From positions 1 to 64,000 of the forward strand of contig JAURWC010000023.1 in assembly GCA_030655135.1 (NCBI GenBank): a DNA stretch of 64,000 bases. Reading direction: 5' to 3'. Under the pieces are notes generated by a model. It was not told the origin of the DNA. It did not search any database and was given only the letters and a program-made list of their open reading frames with translations. The stretch is from Hyphomicrobiaceae bacterium (GTDB taxonomy: Bacteria > Pseudomonadota > Alphaproteobacteria > Rhizobiales > Hyphomicrobiaceae). A program made the position numbers and the translations under genes. This document shows positions 8,872 through 18,431 of this stretch, piece by piece (position 1 is the stretch's first letter; each line of letters begins with the position of its first letter).

Positions 8872-9019
8872 TCCGCCGCGAGCCTATTCGCTTGACGTCG
8901 GCAGTAACATTTCCGATGTAATCGGCCTAACTTCACCTTCAAGGCCGCGCCAATTGGCTGTTCTGCTCAAGAACGGGCGGCCGAACCTTCCCGCACCATT
9001 CCTCGGAGTGCCGTTGCCA

Positions 9020-9628
9020 ATGACAAAGAAGCCCGCAAAAGGCGACGTGCTGCACGCCACCGGAAAACCTACGCGCGAGGAAGTTGAAAACGCCGTGCGT
9101 ACCATCATTCGCTGGGCTGGCGACGACGTTTCGCGTGATGGCCTGCACGAGACGCCGGCACGCGTCACGCGCGCTTATGAAGAGTATTTCAAGGGGTATG
9201 GCGAAGACCCCGAGGAGATCCTGCAGAAAACCTTCGAAGAGATCGAAGGCTACGATGAAATGATCGTGCTGCGCGGCATACGCTTCGAAAGCCATTGCGA
9301 ACACCACATGGCGCCCATCATCGGCCGCGCGTGGGTTGGCTACATCCCCAATGGCCGCGTCGTCGGCATTTCCAAGCTCGCCCGCGTCGTCGACGCCTTC
9401 GCCAAGCGCTTGCAGATCCAGGAAAAAATGACGGCGCAGATTGCCAACATTATCGACCAGGTGCTGCAGCCGCAGGGCGTCGGCGTCATCATCAAGGCAG
9501 AGCACCACTGCATGACCACGCGCGGCGTCCACAAGCCGGGCACGGACCTCGTCACCAGCCGCATGCTCGGCGTGTTCCGCGACAATCCGATTACGCGCCA
9601 GGAGCTGTTGTCCATGGTCGAAGATTGA
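9020..9628 (+). CDS. folE: GTP cyclohydrolase I
   Basis: A 202-aa type IA GTP cyclohydrolase converting GTP to 7,8-dihydroneopterin triphosphate for folate and pterin cofactors, relevant for C1 metabolism. The zinc ligands are all present: Cys93 and His96 in [11 protein letters not shown], and Cys164 in [20 protein letters not shown] and [13 protein letters not shown] are family hallmarks. The start is the ATG at 9020 ([10 protein letters not shown]). The reading frame is open further upstream through the tRNA but has no merit there. The SDR gene begins 2 nt after the stop, so the two are probably co-transcribed. Confidence 0.97.
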   Translation: MTKKPAKGDVLHATGKPTREEVENAVRTIIRWAGDDVSRDGLHETPARVTRAYEEYFKGYGEDPEEILQKTFEEIEGYDEMIVLRGIRFESHCEHHMAPIIGRAWVGYIPNGRVVGISKLARVVDAFAKRLQIQEKMTAQIANIIDQVLQPQGVGVIIKAEHHCMTTRGVHKPGTDLVTSRMLGVFRDNPITRQELLSMVED

Positions 9629-9630
9629 CC

Positions 9631-10545
9631 ATGGCCACGCCCGCTACGTCCAACGCGAAAACTGTTCTCATCACAGGCGCCAGCACCGGCATCGGCAAAA
9701 CCACGGCAGAATATTTCGCCGCCCGCGGCTGGAACGTCGCCGCCACGATGCGTTCCCCTGAAAACACGTCATTCACTTGCGAAGGCGCCGAACGCATCAA
9801 GGTTCTCCGCCTCGACGTCACCGACGAGGCCACGATCGCGACAGCAGTCGCCGACACGGTTGCTGCGTTCGGCAAGATCGACGCGCTGGTCAACAACGCC
9901 GGCTACGGCCTCATCGGCCTGTTTGAGGCCATGACACCCGATCAGGTGCGGCGCCAGTTCGAGACCAACGTCATTGGCCTCATGAACGTGACACGCGCCG
10001 TAATACCGCAAATGCGCGCCCGCAAATCCGGCACCATCATCAACGTCGCCTCGGTCGCCGGGCGCATGTCCATGCCACTCTACTCGCTCTACTGCTCGAC
10101 GAAATGGGCCGTCGAAGGTTTCACCGAAGCGCTCAGCTACGAACTGAAGGCGCACGGCATTCTCGTACGCATCATCGAGCCGGGCCCTATCCGCACCGAC
10201 TTCATGACACGCTCGCTTGATGTCGCAGACAACAACGTCTCCGCCGAATACGGCGAGTTCGAAGCCCGAGTTTGGGAAGCCTACAAGATCGAGTTCGCCG
10301 ATGCGCCGGGCCCGGAACTCGTCGCCGCCAGCATCTTCAAGGCCGCCAACACCGCATCGACCTGGCGCATCCGGTACAAGCCAAACGGCTGGCTGCTGAT
10401 GTTCGGGCGCCGCGTGGTGACCAGTGGAACCCACGTGGGCATCGTCGGCCGCGTGCTCGGCGCCAGCGAGCCTATTCTTCCGTGGAATCGCCGTCGCTTT
10501 GCTCAGGAGAGCACGCGCCAGCTGCACCATAATCAACCTTTGTGA
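9631..10545 (+). CDS. Short-chain dehydrogenase/reductase
   Basis: A 304-aa classical SDR with an NAD(P)-binding TGASTGIG motif near residue 13, NNAG near residue 89 and the catalytic YxxxK as LYCSTK. Substrate unknown; its place directly behind folE could suggest a pterin substrate, but the family is very broad. The C-terminal 40 residues (VLGASEP..RRRFAQ) look non-conserved. The last 74 bases overlap the 3' end of truA on the other strand, so both genes end inside each other. Confidence 0.88.
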   Translation: MATPATSNAKTVLITGASTGIGKTTAEYFAARGWNVAATMRSPENTSFTCEGAERIKVLRLDVTDEATIATAVADTVAAFGKIDALVNNAGYGLIGLFEAMTPDQVRRQFETNVIGLMNVTRAVIPQMRARKSGTIINVASVAGRMSMPLYSLYCSTKWAVEGFTEALSYELKAHGILVRIIEPGPIRTDFMTRSLDVADNNVSAEYGEFEARVWEAYKIEFADAPGPELVAASIFKAANTASTWRIRYKPNGWLLMFGRRVVTSGTHVGIVGRVLGASEPILPWNRRRFAQESTRQLHHNQPL

Positions 10546-11263
10546 GGTAGAGGCCCTGCGGCGGCGCCACCGGCCCGCACGCGGTCCGGTCTACCGCCTG
10601 CAGCGCGCGCTGCATGTCGCGCGGCTGCCATTTGCCTTCGCCGACCAGCTTCAAGCTGCCGACCATCGATCGAACCTGATTGTGCAGGAACGATCGCGCT
10701 GAGGCGTAGATGTGGATCTCTTCCCCCACGCGCGACACGTCGAGCCGATCCAGCGTCCGCATCGGCGACTTGGCCTGGCACGCCGCCGCCCGGAACGTCG
10801 TGAAGTCGTGGTGCCCCTCCAGATAGCCGGCAGCATCATGCATCGCATCGGCATCGAGACTGGCAAACAGCGGCCACACACGATTGCGATCCAGCACCGG
10901 CGGCGCCCGCCGCGTCAAGATCCGGTACAGGTAATGCCGCGCGGTCGCCGAGAAGCGGGCGTCGAATGTCGTGTCGACCTCGGCACAGTCCAGCACCGCC
11001 GCGGGGGCCGGCCGCAAATGATAGTTCAGCGCCTCGCGAATGCGGAACGCCTCCCAGTCCTTGCTGAGTTCGAAGTGCGCCACCTGCCCCATGGCATGCA
11101 CACCCGAGTCTGTACGCCCTGCTGCGCGCACGATCACGCGCTCGCCCGACATCTTCAACAAAGCCCTGGTTACAGCGTCTTGAACGGCTTTGCCGTCCGG
11201 CTGGGATTGCCAGCCGGTGAAAGTCGTTCCGTCGTATTCAAGAGTGATGCGATAGCGCGGCAT
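10472..11263 (-). CDS. truA: tRNA pseudouridine(38-40) synthase
   Basis: TruA isomerises uridines 38-40 in the tRNA anticodon arm. The protein has 263 aa and begins [20 protein letters not shown], the classical N-terminus. The catalytic Asp52 lies in [11 protein letters not shown], and [13 protein letters not shown] is a further signature. An in-frame Met 15 codons upstream exists but precedes the conserved start. It follows def and fmt on the same strand as in related genomes, though here a small secreted protein gene and a long inverted repeat separate it from fmt. Its 3' end overlaps the SDR gene by 74 bp. Confidence 0.96.
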   Translation of the reverse strand: MPRYRITLEYDGTTFTGWQSQPDGKAVQDAVTRALLKMSGERVIVRAAGRTDSGVHAMGQVAHFELSKDWEAFRIREALNYHLRPAPAAVLDCAEVDTTFDARFSATARHYLYRILTRRAPPVLDRNRVWPLFASLDADAMHDAAGYLEGHHDFTTFRAAACQAKSPMRTLDRLDVSRVGEEIHIYASARSFLHNQVRSMVGSLKLVGEGKWQPRDMQRALQAVDRTACGPVAPPQGLYLTKVDYGAAGACSPEQSDGDSTEE

Positions 11264-11278
11264 GATTGGAGTGGAGAG

Positions 11279-11314
11279 CTGTAGGAGAGGGGCGCCGAGG
11301 CCCCTCACCTACAG
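11279..11314. repeat. Long inverted repeat just upstream of truA
   Basis: CTGTAGG-A-GAGGGGC pairs with GCCCCTC-A-CCTACAG: 14 pairs with one A-A mismatch around a 6-nt loop. It begins 16 nt before the truA start codon. There is no T-run on the minus strand, so it is an atypical terminator. It may limit read-through into truA or control its leader. Confidence 0.55.
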
Positions 11315-11352
11315 CTTTTCGCTCCCCTTGCGAACCGCAAACACATCCGCGC

Positions 11353-11628
11353 TCAATAGCGGTGACGATTGATGACGACGTTTGAGTTGCTGGTCGTCCG
11401 ATTATCGACATTGGTTTGCCCGACATCAATTACCAGCGGCGTCTTGCTGGGATTGACGATGACCGTGCGCGGGCCGGCCGGCAACGGACGAAAAACGCGC
11501 ACGCCGGCTTCAATGGAAACGGTCGCGCCGTACGTTGGGCGCGGTTCGATTTGGATGGTCCGGCCGTCGGCGAACGCCGGTCCGGCAAGGATGGTGGCAA
11601 GCGGTAAGATCAACGCAAAACGGCGCAT
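11353..11628 (-). CDS. Small secreted protein of unknown function
   Basis: 91 aa with a clear signal peptide (MRRFALILPLATILAGPAFA, cleavage after AFA). The mature part of about 70 residues is beta-rich (IQIEPRPTYGATVSIEAGVR, PRTVIVNPSKTPLVIDVG). It has no cysteines and no known motif. It may be periplasmic or surface-exposed. It is placed between fmt and truA, breaking the usual string. Confidence 0.6.
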   Translation of the reverse strand: MRRFALILPLATILAGPAFADGRTIQIEPRPTYGATVSIEAGVRVFRPLPAGPRTVIVNPSKTPLVIDVGQTNVDNRTTSNSNVVINRHRY

Positions 11629-11649
11629 GGCGGGCTCCCGAAACGCGGG

Positions 11650-11712
11650 TTAACAACTCGTTACCGCCAGAATACCCAGAAACGTGCCCATCACGAGCGC
11701 AATCGCCGCCAT
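11650..11712 (-). CDS. Possible 20-aa hydrophobic peptide downstream of fmt
   Basis: Eleven nt after the fmt stop an ATG opens a 20-residue frame, MAAIALVMGTFLGILAVTSC. It is a single membrane helix or a lipoprotein-like signal ending in Cys. I see no strong ribosome site, so it may be chance. It could be translated by re-initiation after fmt. Confidence 0.25.
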   Translation of the reverse strand: MAAIALVMGTFLGILAVTSC

Positions 11713-11722
11713 GCTTAATGAG

Positions 11723-12664
11723 TCACGCCAGACGCGCGCCGGGAGCCAGAACAAACCCGCGCTTGAAGTCCTCCGCCGACATCGGCTTCTTTCCCGCACG
11801 CTGCAGTTCCACTAGCCGCACCGCGCCTTCCCCGCATGCAATCGTCAGCTCGCCGTCAATCACCTGTCCGGGGACACCGGTTCCCGCGACCAACGCCGAC
11901 CGCAACACCTTGACCCGCTCCGGCGGACGTCCCTCCCCGGGAGAGATCTCAAACCAGGCGCCTGGAAACGGCGAGAGCCCCCGCACCTGATTGTGAACCA
12001 TCTGAGCCGGGCGGGTGAAATCGATCCGCGCTTCAGCCTTATCGATCTTGGTCGCATACGTCACGCCGTCTGCCGGCTGCGGCGTTGCGGTGAGGCCGCC
12101 CCGCTCCAGTGCGGCCATCGCACGCGTGATCAAGCTGGCCCCCAGTTGCGATAGCCGGTCGTGCAGCGCGCCCGCCGTCTCGCCAGGCGCGATCGCAACA
12201 TGCTCACCGAGACATACTGGCCCCGTGTCGAGACCTTGCTCCATCTTCATGATCATCACGGCGGTTTCTGTGTCCCCCGCCAGAATCGCCCGCTGGATCG
12301 GCGCGGCCCCGCGCCAACGCGGCAGCGCAGATGCATGAATGTTGAAGCAGCCATGCCGTGTCGCATCGAGCACCGCCTTCGGCAGCAGCAGTCCATAGGC
12401 CACCACCACGGCGGCATCAGCCTTCAGCGCTGCGAACTCCACCTGCTCCGCCTCGCCTTTCAAGCTTGCCGGGGTGCGCACCGGAATGCCCGCTGCGGCA
12501 GCATAACGGTGCACCGGCCCTGGTAGCGATTCCAGCCCGCGCCGTCCCGAGGGACGAGGCGGCTGGCTATAGACGGCGGCAATCTCGTGCCCGGCGCCAA
12601 TCAGTTCAGCGAGAGCCGGCACCGAGAAGTCTGGCGTGCCCATGAAGACAAGGCGCAAGCTCAT
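11723..12664 (-). CDS. fmt: Methionyl-tRNA formyltransferase
   Basis: Fmt formylates initiator Met-tRNA with 10-formyl-THF. The protein has 313 aa, the normal length. The N-terminus [20 protein letters not shown] is diagnostic. The catalytic triad is visible as Asn108, His110 ([14 protein letters not shown]) and Asp146 (QGLDTGPV). The C-terminal OB-like domain includes [13 protein letters not shown]. It lies 28 nt downstream of def on the same strand and is almost certainly co-transcribed with it. Confidence 0.97.
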   Translation of the reverse strand: MSLRLVFMGTPDFSVPALAELIGAGHEIAAVYSQPPRPSGRRGLESLPGPVHRYAAAAGIPVRTPASLKGEAEQVEFAALKADAAVVVAYGLLLPKAVLDATRHGCFNIHASALPRWRGAAPIQRAILAGDTETAVMIMKMEQGLDTGPVCLGEHVAIAPGETAGALHDRLSQLGASLITRAMAALERGGLTATPQPADGVTYATKIDKAEARIDFTRPAQMVHNQVRGLSPFPGAWFEISPGEGRPPERVKVLRSALVAGTGVPGQVIDGELTIACGEGAVRLVELQRAGKKPMSAEDFKRGFVLAPGARLA

Positions 12665-12692
12665 GACAGGCGGTCCACTTCGCTGCGGGGGC

Positions 12693-13208
12693 TCACGACA
12701 TCGCGTCGCGCGATTGCTTCTTGAAGCGCCGGATGACGATGTCGCGCTTCAATCGCGACAGGAAATCGATGATGAGCTTGCCGCGCAGGTGATCGATCTC
12801 GTGCTGGATCGCAGTAGCCAGTAGACCGCCCGTCCGCAGCTCTTGCAGCTTGCCGTCGAGATCGAGATAAGTCACGCGCACCCAATCCGGGCGGTCGATA
12901 TCCAGTTTGAAGTCCGGGATCGACAGGCAGCCTTCCTCATGCGTGCGCATCTCATTGCTGGATTCGATAATCTGCGGATTGATCATCGTGATCGGCCGAG
13001 GCGTCTCGTCGTCGTCGGCGACATCCAGCACCAGCATCTGGCGCGGCACACCGACCTGCACGGCCGCCAGCCCGATACCAGGCGCGACATACATCGTCTC
13101 GAACATGTCGCTCGCTAGCCGCTTAACGTCCGCGTCGATCGTTTCGATCGGCTTGGACGCCTGGCGCAACAGCGGATCCGGCAACGTGATGATGGGAAGC
13201 TTGGACAT
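12693..13208 (-). CDS. def: Peptide deformylase
   Basis: A 171-aa deformylase removing the formyl group from nascent chains. The three family motifs are present: [10 protein letters not shown] (residues 44-53), EEGCLSI with Cys94, and HEIDH (136-140), which supply the metal ligands and catalytic Glu. The start is [12 protein letters not shown]; an open frame 14 codons upstream is ignored because the family begins here. It is paired with fmt and divergent from the Zn-protease-like gene. Confidence 0.97.
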   Translation of the reverse strand: MSKLPIITLPDPLLRQASKPIETIDADVKRLASDMFETMYVAPGIGLAAVQVGVPRQMLVLDVADDDETPRPITMINPQIIESSNEMRTHEEGCLSIPDFKLDIDRPDWVRVTYLDLDGKLQELRTGGLLATAIQHEIDHLRGKLIIDFLSRLKRDIVIRRFKKQSRDAMS

Positions 13209-13360
13209 TGTCAGTGTGAAATAGAAAAGTCGCGTCACGCGGTCAATCACCGAGATGAGCGGACCACAGAGCCACGTTAACCCGTTTGCGACGAAGGTCG
13301 AGGCCGGAAGTGATTTGCCGGGGCGTTTGCATTAGAATCCTACCCTGAAGCAGGGGCAGA

Positions 13361-13825
13361 ATGCTGGACAAACCGCTTATACTGGGGCGCAAGGAGTGGG
13401 TAGCGCTCCCCGAGCTCGGCCTGCCGGCCATCAAGGCCAAGGTCGACACCGGCGCCCGCACGTCCGCCTTGCATGCTGCGGATATTCAAGCCGTCGGCAC
13501 GCCGCAGCGGCCCATGGTCAGATTTACCGTTCACCCGCTGCCTCTGCGGCCAGACATCGCAATTATTTGTACAGCCCGCGTCCTAGCGGAGCGCGAAGTG
13601 ACCAGTTCCAACGGGGAAAAAGAACGGCGTTACATCGTCGAAACACGCCTTCGCGTGGGAGATCGCGAATGGCCGATCGAAATCGGCCTTACCAACCGCG
13701 AGGCTATGACCCATCGCATGCTGCTTGGCCGCCAAGCTATCCCGGCCGATTTCATGGTCGATCCGTCCGGCGCGTATCATCAGCCAAAACTGGGCGCCCG
13801 GTCTTATAAGTCATCGACGCGCTGA
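13361..13825 (+). CDS. ATP-dependent zinc protease-like (retropepsin-fold) protein
   Basis: 154 aa of the family formerly called putative ATP-dependent Zn protease (PF05618), often beside rimK. Its aspartic-protease-like motif KVDTGARTSALHA carries Asp29; ERRYIVETRLRVGDREWPI and the C-terminal MLLGRQAIPADFMVDP are typical. No Zn motif is evident, so the historic name is doubtful and a retropepsin-like fold is more likely. No rimK is seen nearby. The preceding 110 bases hold the divergent promoter region with def. Confidence 0.82.
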   Translation: MLDKPLILGRKEWVALPELGLPAIKAKVDTGARTSALHAADIQAVGTPQRPMVRFTVHPLPLRPDIAIICTARVLAEREVTSSNGEKERRYIVETRLRVGDREWPIEIGLTNREAMTHRMLLGRQAIPADFMVDPSGAYHQPKLGARSYKSSTR

Positions 13826-13902
13826 CGCGAGCTGGCGAACGGGATGACGCCGGCACACCGCCACGTGGGCAACGCCGTCTGCTGGGCTGGGCTCGCGACA
13901 GG

Positions 13903-15900
13903 TCAATGCAAAGTGCCCGATAGCGGGGGCCAAGGCGCTATCGGCACGTCGTCGTCCGCTCGCAAGTCGGCTTGGGGTGCATAGCCCTCGACCAGCCGGG
14001 CCAGCAATCTGTCGATGCCCGCCACATCCCGCAGCGTCATCAAAGCCTGCAGAACGGCGAATTCGCGCGCAAGCTCCTCAGGCTTCAGGAACGGCTCATC
14101 CGATTTCCAAATGCGCGGGTGCTCCGTGCCAGTCGTGGCATGCTCGCCTCCGATCAGCAGCTCTTCAAATAGCTTTTCGCCCGGGCGAAGGCCGGTGAAT
14201 TGAATCTCGATGTCCCCATCTGGCCTGGTCGCGTCGCGCACTGTGAGACCGGAAAGATTGATCATCAGCCGTGCGAGGTCGGCTATTTTGACAGGATCGC
14301 CCATGTGCAGAACAAAGACCTCGCCACCCTGCGCCATCGCGCCGGCCTGCAACACCAGCTCCGCTGCCTCAGGAATGGACATGAAATACCGCTCGATGTC
14401 TGGATGCGTCACGGTAACCGGACCGCCGGCCCTGATCTGGTTGCGAAACACCGGCACCACCGAGCCGGAGCTGTCGAGCACATTTCCAAAACGCACCATC
14501 GTGAAGACGGTCCCACTGCTCTCGGAGGCAGCCGCCTGAAGCACAAGCTCCGCAAGCCGCTTGCTCGCGCCCATGACGTTGGTCGGCCGCACAGCCTTAT
14601 CGGTCGAGATCAGCACGACGCGTTCGACGCCTGCCGCACTGGCGGTCTCGGCCAATACAGCCGCGCCAAATGCGTTGTTCTCTATGCCCGCGATCGGATT
14701 AGCTTCGACGATTGGAACGTGTTTATAAGCCGCGGCGTGATAAACAGTCTGCACGCGATAGCGGGCAAGCGTTTCGCCCATCAACTGCTTGTCGAGCACG
14801 CTGCCGAGCACCACGCGAACGACAGGCCGCGCACCATCGCTCTTGTGGATAGCTTGCTCGACTTCTCTCTCGATGGTGTAAAGCGCTGGCTCCGCGATAT
14901 CCAGCAGCACCAGCTGCCGCGGCTCATGCTTGAGGATCTGCCGCACCAGCTCCGAGCCAATGGAGCCACCTGCCCCCGTAACCAACACTGATTTGTTGCG
15001 CGTGTTGCGGGCCAACAGGTCGGCCTCCGGCGGCACCGCGTCGCGTCCCAGCAAGTCGACCACATCGACCGGACGCACGTCCGCGATACGCACGCGGCCG
15101 GACGCGACGTCTTCGAATGCCGGCAGGATTTTCACCTGCACTGGATATCGCTCGAGCTCACTCAGAACGGCGCGCCGCTCGCGCCGCATACCTTCGGGCA
15201 TCGCCAGGATGACCTCTTGGACGCCTTCGCTCTCAATAAGCATCTCCAAGCGCTCTGGGCGATAAACCTTGATGCCTTTGAGATACTGCCCCCACAGCGT
15301 CGGTGCGGGATCTATGAAACCGATTGCCCGGCGGTCGGAAGACCGGTCGAGCGCGTCCATCAGCTGCACACCCATCCTGCCGGCGCCATAGATGAGAACC
15401 GGAGACCGGTGTGCCCCGCGCATGGAGCTGAAAATCTGCAGCCCGGCATTCTCCAGCACCAGTCCAGCCGCCACGCGACAGAGTGTGATCAGGCTTGCAG
15501 CACCAACGGCATAGACCATGAGCGTGGATCGCGGGATGCCGAACTGGCCAACCATGAATACGACGAACGACCAGATCAACACCGACAAGAGGACGATGAA
15601 GAACACCTTGCTCGCGTTGCGATATCCAAGATGCCGGGTGACGACACGGTACACTCCGAACTGCGCGAGGGTGAGAACCGTGGTCAAAGGCCCGGCAAAC
15701 AACAGGCCCGCGACGTCCCAAGTATGGGGAACGTAGACGTGGCCAAAACGCAATGAAAGCGCGGCCCATAAGACTGCGCTCGCGATAAAAAAATCGACCG
15801 CAACCAGAATGCCCCGCTTTGCATAGCGCGACAGTCCCAGCAAACGATCCTGCCAAGCTAAATCCTGAGGCCCGTCAATGAGCGCCATCGGCCCCCGCAT
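13903..15900 (-). CDS. Membrane-bound nucleotide-sugar dehydratase (CapD/WbpM/PglF family)
   Basis: 665 aa. Four N-terminal transmembrane helices (about residues 25-125) precede a CoA-binding-like Rossmann domain (about 140-290, LIYGAGRMGVQLMDAL). The SDR catalytic half starts near residue 310 with VTGAGGSIGSELVRQ, has AAAYKHVPIVEANP, and then a catalytic segment in which Met replaces the usual Tyr of YxxxK (NVMGASKRLAE), as in WbpM-type 4,6-dehydratases. It likely makes a UDP-4-keto-6-deoxy sugar for surface polysaccharide. It stands alone, without glycosyltransferases. Starts at 15900 or 15888 are both possible. Confidence 0.9.
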   Translation of the reverse strand: MRGPMALIDGPQDLAWQDRLLGLSRYAKRGILVAVDFFIASAVLWAALSLRFGHVYVPHTWDVAGLLFAGPLTTVLTLAQFGVYRVVTRHLGYRNASKVFFIVLLSVLIWSFVVFMVGQFGIPRSTLMVYAVGAASLITLCRVAAGLVLENAGLQIFSSMRGAHRSPVLIYGAGRMGVQLMDALDRSSDRRAIGFIDPAPTLWGQYLKGIKVYRPERLEMLIESEGVQEVILAMPEGMRRERRAVLSELERYPVQVKILPAFEDVASGRVRIADVRPVDVVDLLGRDAVPPEADLLARNTRNKSVLVTGAGGSIGSELVRQILKHEPRQLVLLDIAEPALYTIEREVEQAIHKSDGARPVVRVVLGSVLDKQLMGETLARYRVQTVYHAAAYKHVPIVEANPIAGIENNAFGAAVLAETASAAGVERVVLISTDKAVRPTNVMGASKRLAELVLQAAASESSGTVFTMVRFGNVLDSSGSVVPVFRNQIRAGGPVTVTHPDIERYFMSIPEAAELVLQAGAMAQGGEVFVLHMGDPVKIADLARLMINLSGLTVRDATRPDGDIEIQFTGLRPGEKLFEELLIGGEHATTGTEHPRIWKSDEPFLKPEELAREFAVLQALMTLRDVAGIDRLLARLVEGYAPQADLRADDDVPIAPWPPLSGTLH

Positions 15901-15994
15901 CCCCGTTCAAATCGTTGAACCGGAGACATATTTAACGTATGCGGCGCGTTTCAGAAATGGGAGACTTGGCCTAAGTTAGACCGAAAAGTTCGTT

Positions 15995-16603
15995 CTAGAC
16001 CTGCCGCCGCGATTTTATTGCGGCCGCGAGGGTTCCCTCGTCGAGGTAATCCAGCTCTCCGCCAATGGGCACGCCCTGCGCAAGACGCGAAACGATCACG
16101 TTTGCCCGCGCTAGTTCTCCGGTGATGTAGTGCGCGGTCGATTGCCCCTCGACGGTGGCGTTCAGCGCCAGCAGCACCTCTTTCACATCATCCGAATGGG
16201 CACGCCCGACGAGGCTGCCGATATTCAGCTTATCCGGGCCGATGCCATCCAGCGGCGACAGATGACCGCCCAGCACGTGATATCGCGCATTGACGACCTG
16301 CGCGCGCTCCAGCGCCCACAAATCGCCGACCTCTTCCACCACTACGATAAGCGAGGGATCGCGCCGTTCATCCCGGCAGATCGTGCACGGGGAAACCGTA
16401 TCTACGTTCCCGCATTGCGGGCATTCGACGATCTTCTCCACAGCGGTCTTGATGGCATCCGCCAGCGGCAACAGCAGATCCTGCCGCCGCTTGATCAACG
16501 CCAGGGCCGCTTTGCGTGCCGAACGCGGTCCCAAGCCAGGTAACCGCGCCAGCAGTTGCACCAGCCGCTCTATCTCCGGACCTGCAATCTTCTTCGACAT
16601 CAA
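15995..16603 (-). CDS. recR: Recombination mediator RecR
   Basis: RecR, 202 aa, loads RecA with RecO/RecF in gap repair. The helix-hairpin-helix segment is [22 protein letters not shown]4 zinc site uses Cys61, Cys64, Cys73 and Cys76 ([16 protein letters not shown]). The Toprim domain begins [15 protein letters not shown], and the C-terminus has [16 protein letters not shown]. It follows ybaB by 28 nt on the same strand, the usual pairing. Confidence 0.97.
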   Translation of the reverse strand: MMSKKIAGPEIERLVQLLARLPGLGPRSARKAALALIKRRQDLLLPLADAIKTAVEKIVECPQCGNVDTVSPCTICRDERRDPSLIVVVEEVGDLWALERAQVVNARYHVLGGHLSPLDGIGPDKLNIGSLVGRAHSDDVKEVLLALNATVEGQSTAHYITGELARANVIVSRLAQGVPIGGELDYLDEGTLAAAIKSRRQV

Positions 16604-16631
16604 ACCGCCCGCCCTGCGCGCCGGTCGCGGA

Positions 16632-16952
16632 TCAGAACAGCTTCATGCCGGGCGGCAGCGGCAGTCCACCGGTTACCTCCTGCATCTTCTGCTGCATGGT
16701 GGTCTCGACCTTGGCTTTGGCATCCGCCATGGCCGCCACGATCAGATCTTCCAGGATCTCACCCTCGTCGGCCTTCAGCAGGCTGGGATCGATGCGAATG
16801 CGCTTGAGATCTGCCTTGCCGCTCAGCGTAATGGCCACGAGCCCGCCGCCGGCCTGCCCGTCGACCTCCAGGCTGTCGAGCTCCTGCTGCACCTGCTGCA
16901 TGCGCGCCTGCATCTGGCCCACCTGCTTCATCATGCCCATCAGATCTTTCAT
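16632..16952 (-). CDS. ybaB: YbaB/EbfC family nucleoid-associated protein
   Basis: 106 aa of the YbaB/EbfC family, a small tweezer-shaped dimer that binds [23 protein letters not shown] is the typical Met/Gln-rich helical start, and [11 protein letters not shown] is the typical end. The start at 16952 has AAGGAG at ideal distance; a Met 19 codons upstream lacks one. It is co-transcribed with recR. In most relatives ybaB-recR follow dnaX on one strand; here dnaX is 1.5 kb away and points the other way. Confidence 0.94.
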   Translation of the reverse strand: MKDLMGMMKQVGQMQARMQQVQQELDSLEVDGQAGGGLVAITLSGKADLKRIRIDPSLLKADEGEILEDLIVAAMADAKAKVETTMQQKMQEVTGGLPLPPGMKLF

Positions 16953-17068
16953 CACGTCTCCTTGCTGAGCCCGCGGCGCACAGCCGCCGATTGTTTGGCT
17001 AGATAACACACTTGCTGGCCTGATCGATCCCGGCCGCGCCAGCCCGATGCAGGCTTTCGCCGGACTGC

Positions 17069-17998
17069 CTATTTGGCTTCAGCCCATTGGCGAATCAAGG
17101 CGTGCGCTATGGCATGACCGCCCGGCACGAACAGCCCATGCGCATGCTTCTGGCTCAGCATGTCGCGCACCTCGGACCGGCCGAACCAGCGCGCATGGCT
17201 GATCTCGTTCTGATCGATGGTGATCGTGTCATCCAACGCTTCCGCGACGCAGCCGATCATCAGCGAGTTGGGAAAGGGCCACGGCTGGCTGCCGAAAAAC
17301 TCCACCTTGCCGATCTGGATTCCGATCTCTTCGCGCGTTTCGCGCCGGACGGCCGTACGCACGTCCTCACCAGGCTCCACGAACCCGGCGAGCGTCGAAT
17401 ACATCTTCTCGGGAAAGCGCGGCTCGTGCGCCAGCGCGCAGTTCTCGCCGTGCGTCACCAGCATGATCACCACGGGATCGACGCGCGGGAACTGCTCCGC
17501 CGTACATGCCGTGCAAATGATCTTCCAGCCGCCGTCCTTGATCTTGGTCTCAGCCCCGCAGCGGCCACAGTACTTTGCCGACGCGTGCCATTCGCTCAGC
17601 ATCTTGGCTTCAGCCAGCTGCCCGAAGCTCTCCTGACCGATCACGCCCTGCATGACGAGCGAGCGCAGATCGACGAGCGGCGCCAGCCCCTCTGCATGCG
17701 CGTCGGCCTCACTGTCGCCGAGCGCGACGGCAAATCGTCCGGCCCGCGACTTCGCCTCCACGCCCAGAAACAGCGCATTCGCAGTTGAGATGTTCAACGC
17801 CGCCAGCTCCGCGGCACTGAACCAGCGCACGGCAGCCCTTCGCCGGTCTTCACTCGAAACGATCGCCGCCCTGGCGCCGCCGATCACCAGGAACTTCACA
17901 TCTTCCGCACCGTGAAGCTCCAGCAGATAGGCACGGTCGCCCCTGCGCTCCGTGCGCCGGTCGATGGCGTGTTGTACGAGATCTGAAACTGGTGGCAT
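17069..17998 (-). CDS. nudC: NADH pyrophosphatase / NAD-cap hydrolase NudC
   Basis: 309 aa. A C4 zinc ribbon (Cys144, Cys147, Cys162, Cys165) precedes a Nudix domain with the full box GFVEPGEDVRTAVRRETREE (from residue 205). The NudC-specific tail motif SQPWPFPNSLM follows the box. The enzyme splits NAD(H) and removes 5'-NAD caps from RNA. It is transcribed away from the SRP RNA gene. The next gene on this strand, ybaB, begins 117 bp beyond its stop. Confidence 0.95.
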   Translation of the reverse strand: MPPVSDLVQHAIDRRTERRGDRAYLLELHGAEDVKFLVIGGARAAIVSSEDRRRAAVRWFSAAELAALNISTANALFLGVEAKSRAGRFAVALGDSEADAHAEGLAPLVDLRSLVMQGVIGQESFGQLAEAKMLSEWHASAKYCGRCGAETKIKDGGWKIICTACTAEQFPRVDPVVIMLVTHGENCALAHEPRFPEKMYSTLAGFVEPGEDVRTAVRRETREEIGIQIGKVEFFGSQPWPFPNSLMIGCVAEALDDTITIDQNEISHARWFGRSEVRDMLSQKHAHGLFVPGGHAIAHALIRQWAEAK

Positions 17999-18164
17999 CT
18001 ACGACGTGGCTTGAATGATGGCGGTCAGCCGCAGATGTGCATGGTCCGCGAGCGGCGTCAAACGGACGCGACCACGTCCGTACCCCTCAAATGGGCGGTT
18101 TTGCTGGCCGGATGCCACGTTCCCACCCTTGCACCGGGCGGCCACATCCCCCATAACCCCGTCC

Positions 18165-18262
18165 GGGAGGTTGGCGGCGGACGCATCCCTCGCCAACCGG
18201 GTCAGGTCCGGAAGGAAGCAGCCCTAACGAATCGGAAGCGGGTCGTTCGCCAGCCTCTCACT
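18165..18262 (+). ncRNA. ffs: Signal recognition particle RNA (4.5S type)
   Basis: The conserved SRP domain IV loop is present: GGTCAGGTCCGGAAGGAAGC at 18200-18219, followed by AGCC. The flanks pair as a long hairpin, GAGGTTGGCG (18167-18176) with CGCCAGCCTC (18248-18257, one G-T pair). The short bacterial form of about 100 nt directly before dnaX is the standard alphaproteobacterial position. The exact ends are estimated from the stem. Confidence 0.93.
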
Positions 18263-18431
18263 GTTCCGCTCACGCGCGAGGCGCGCTCCGCGGGGGCGGC
18301 GCTAAGCGCCGGGCCGCATTGCGGCCCTTCGAGCCGTTAGAGGGCGACACGCCCGCACATCCCAGATTCGACCTCGCCAGCCGCGCCGCCTATGATGGCG
18401 CCGACCAAGACACGAGGATGCTGCCGCCCGC

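Noticed and set aside
8754-9019. tRNA-Thr as an integration site of a mobile element
   Set aside because: I found no integrase gene and no evident repeat of the tRNA 3' end nearby; folE follows directly.
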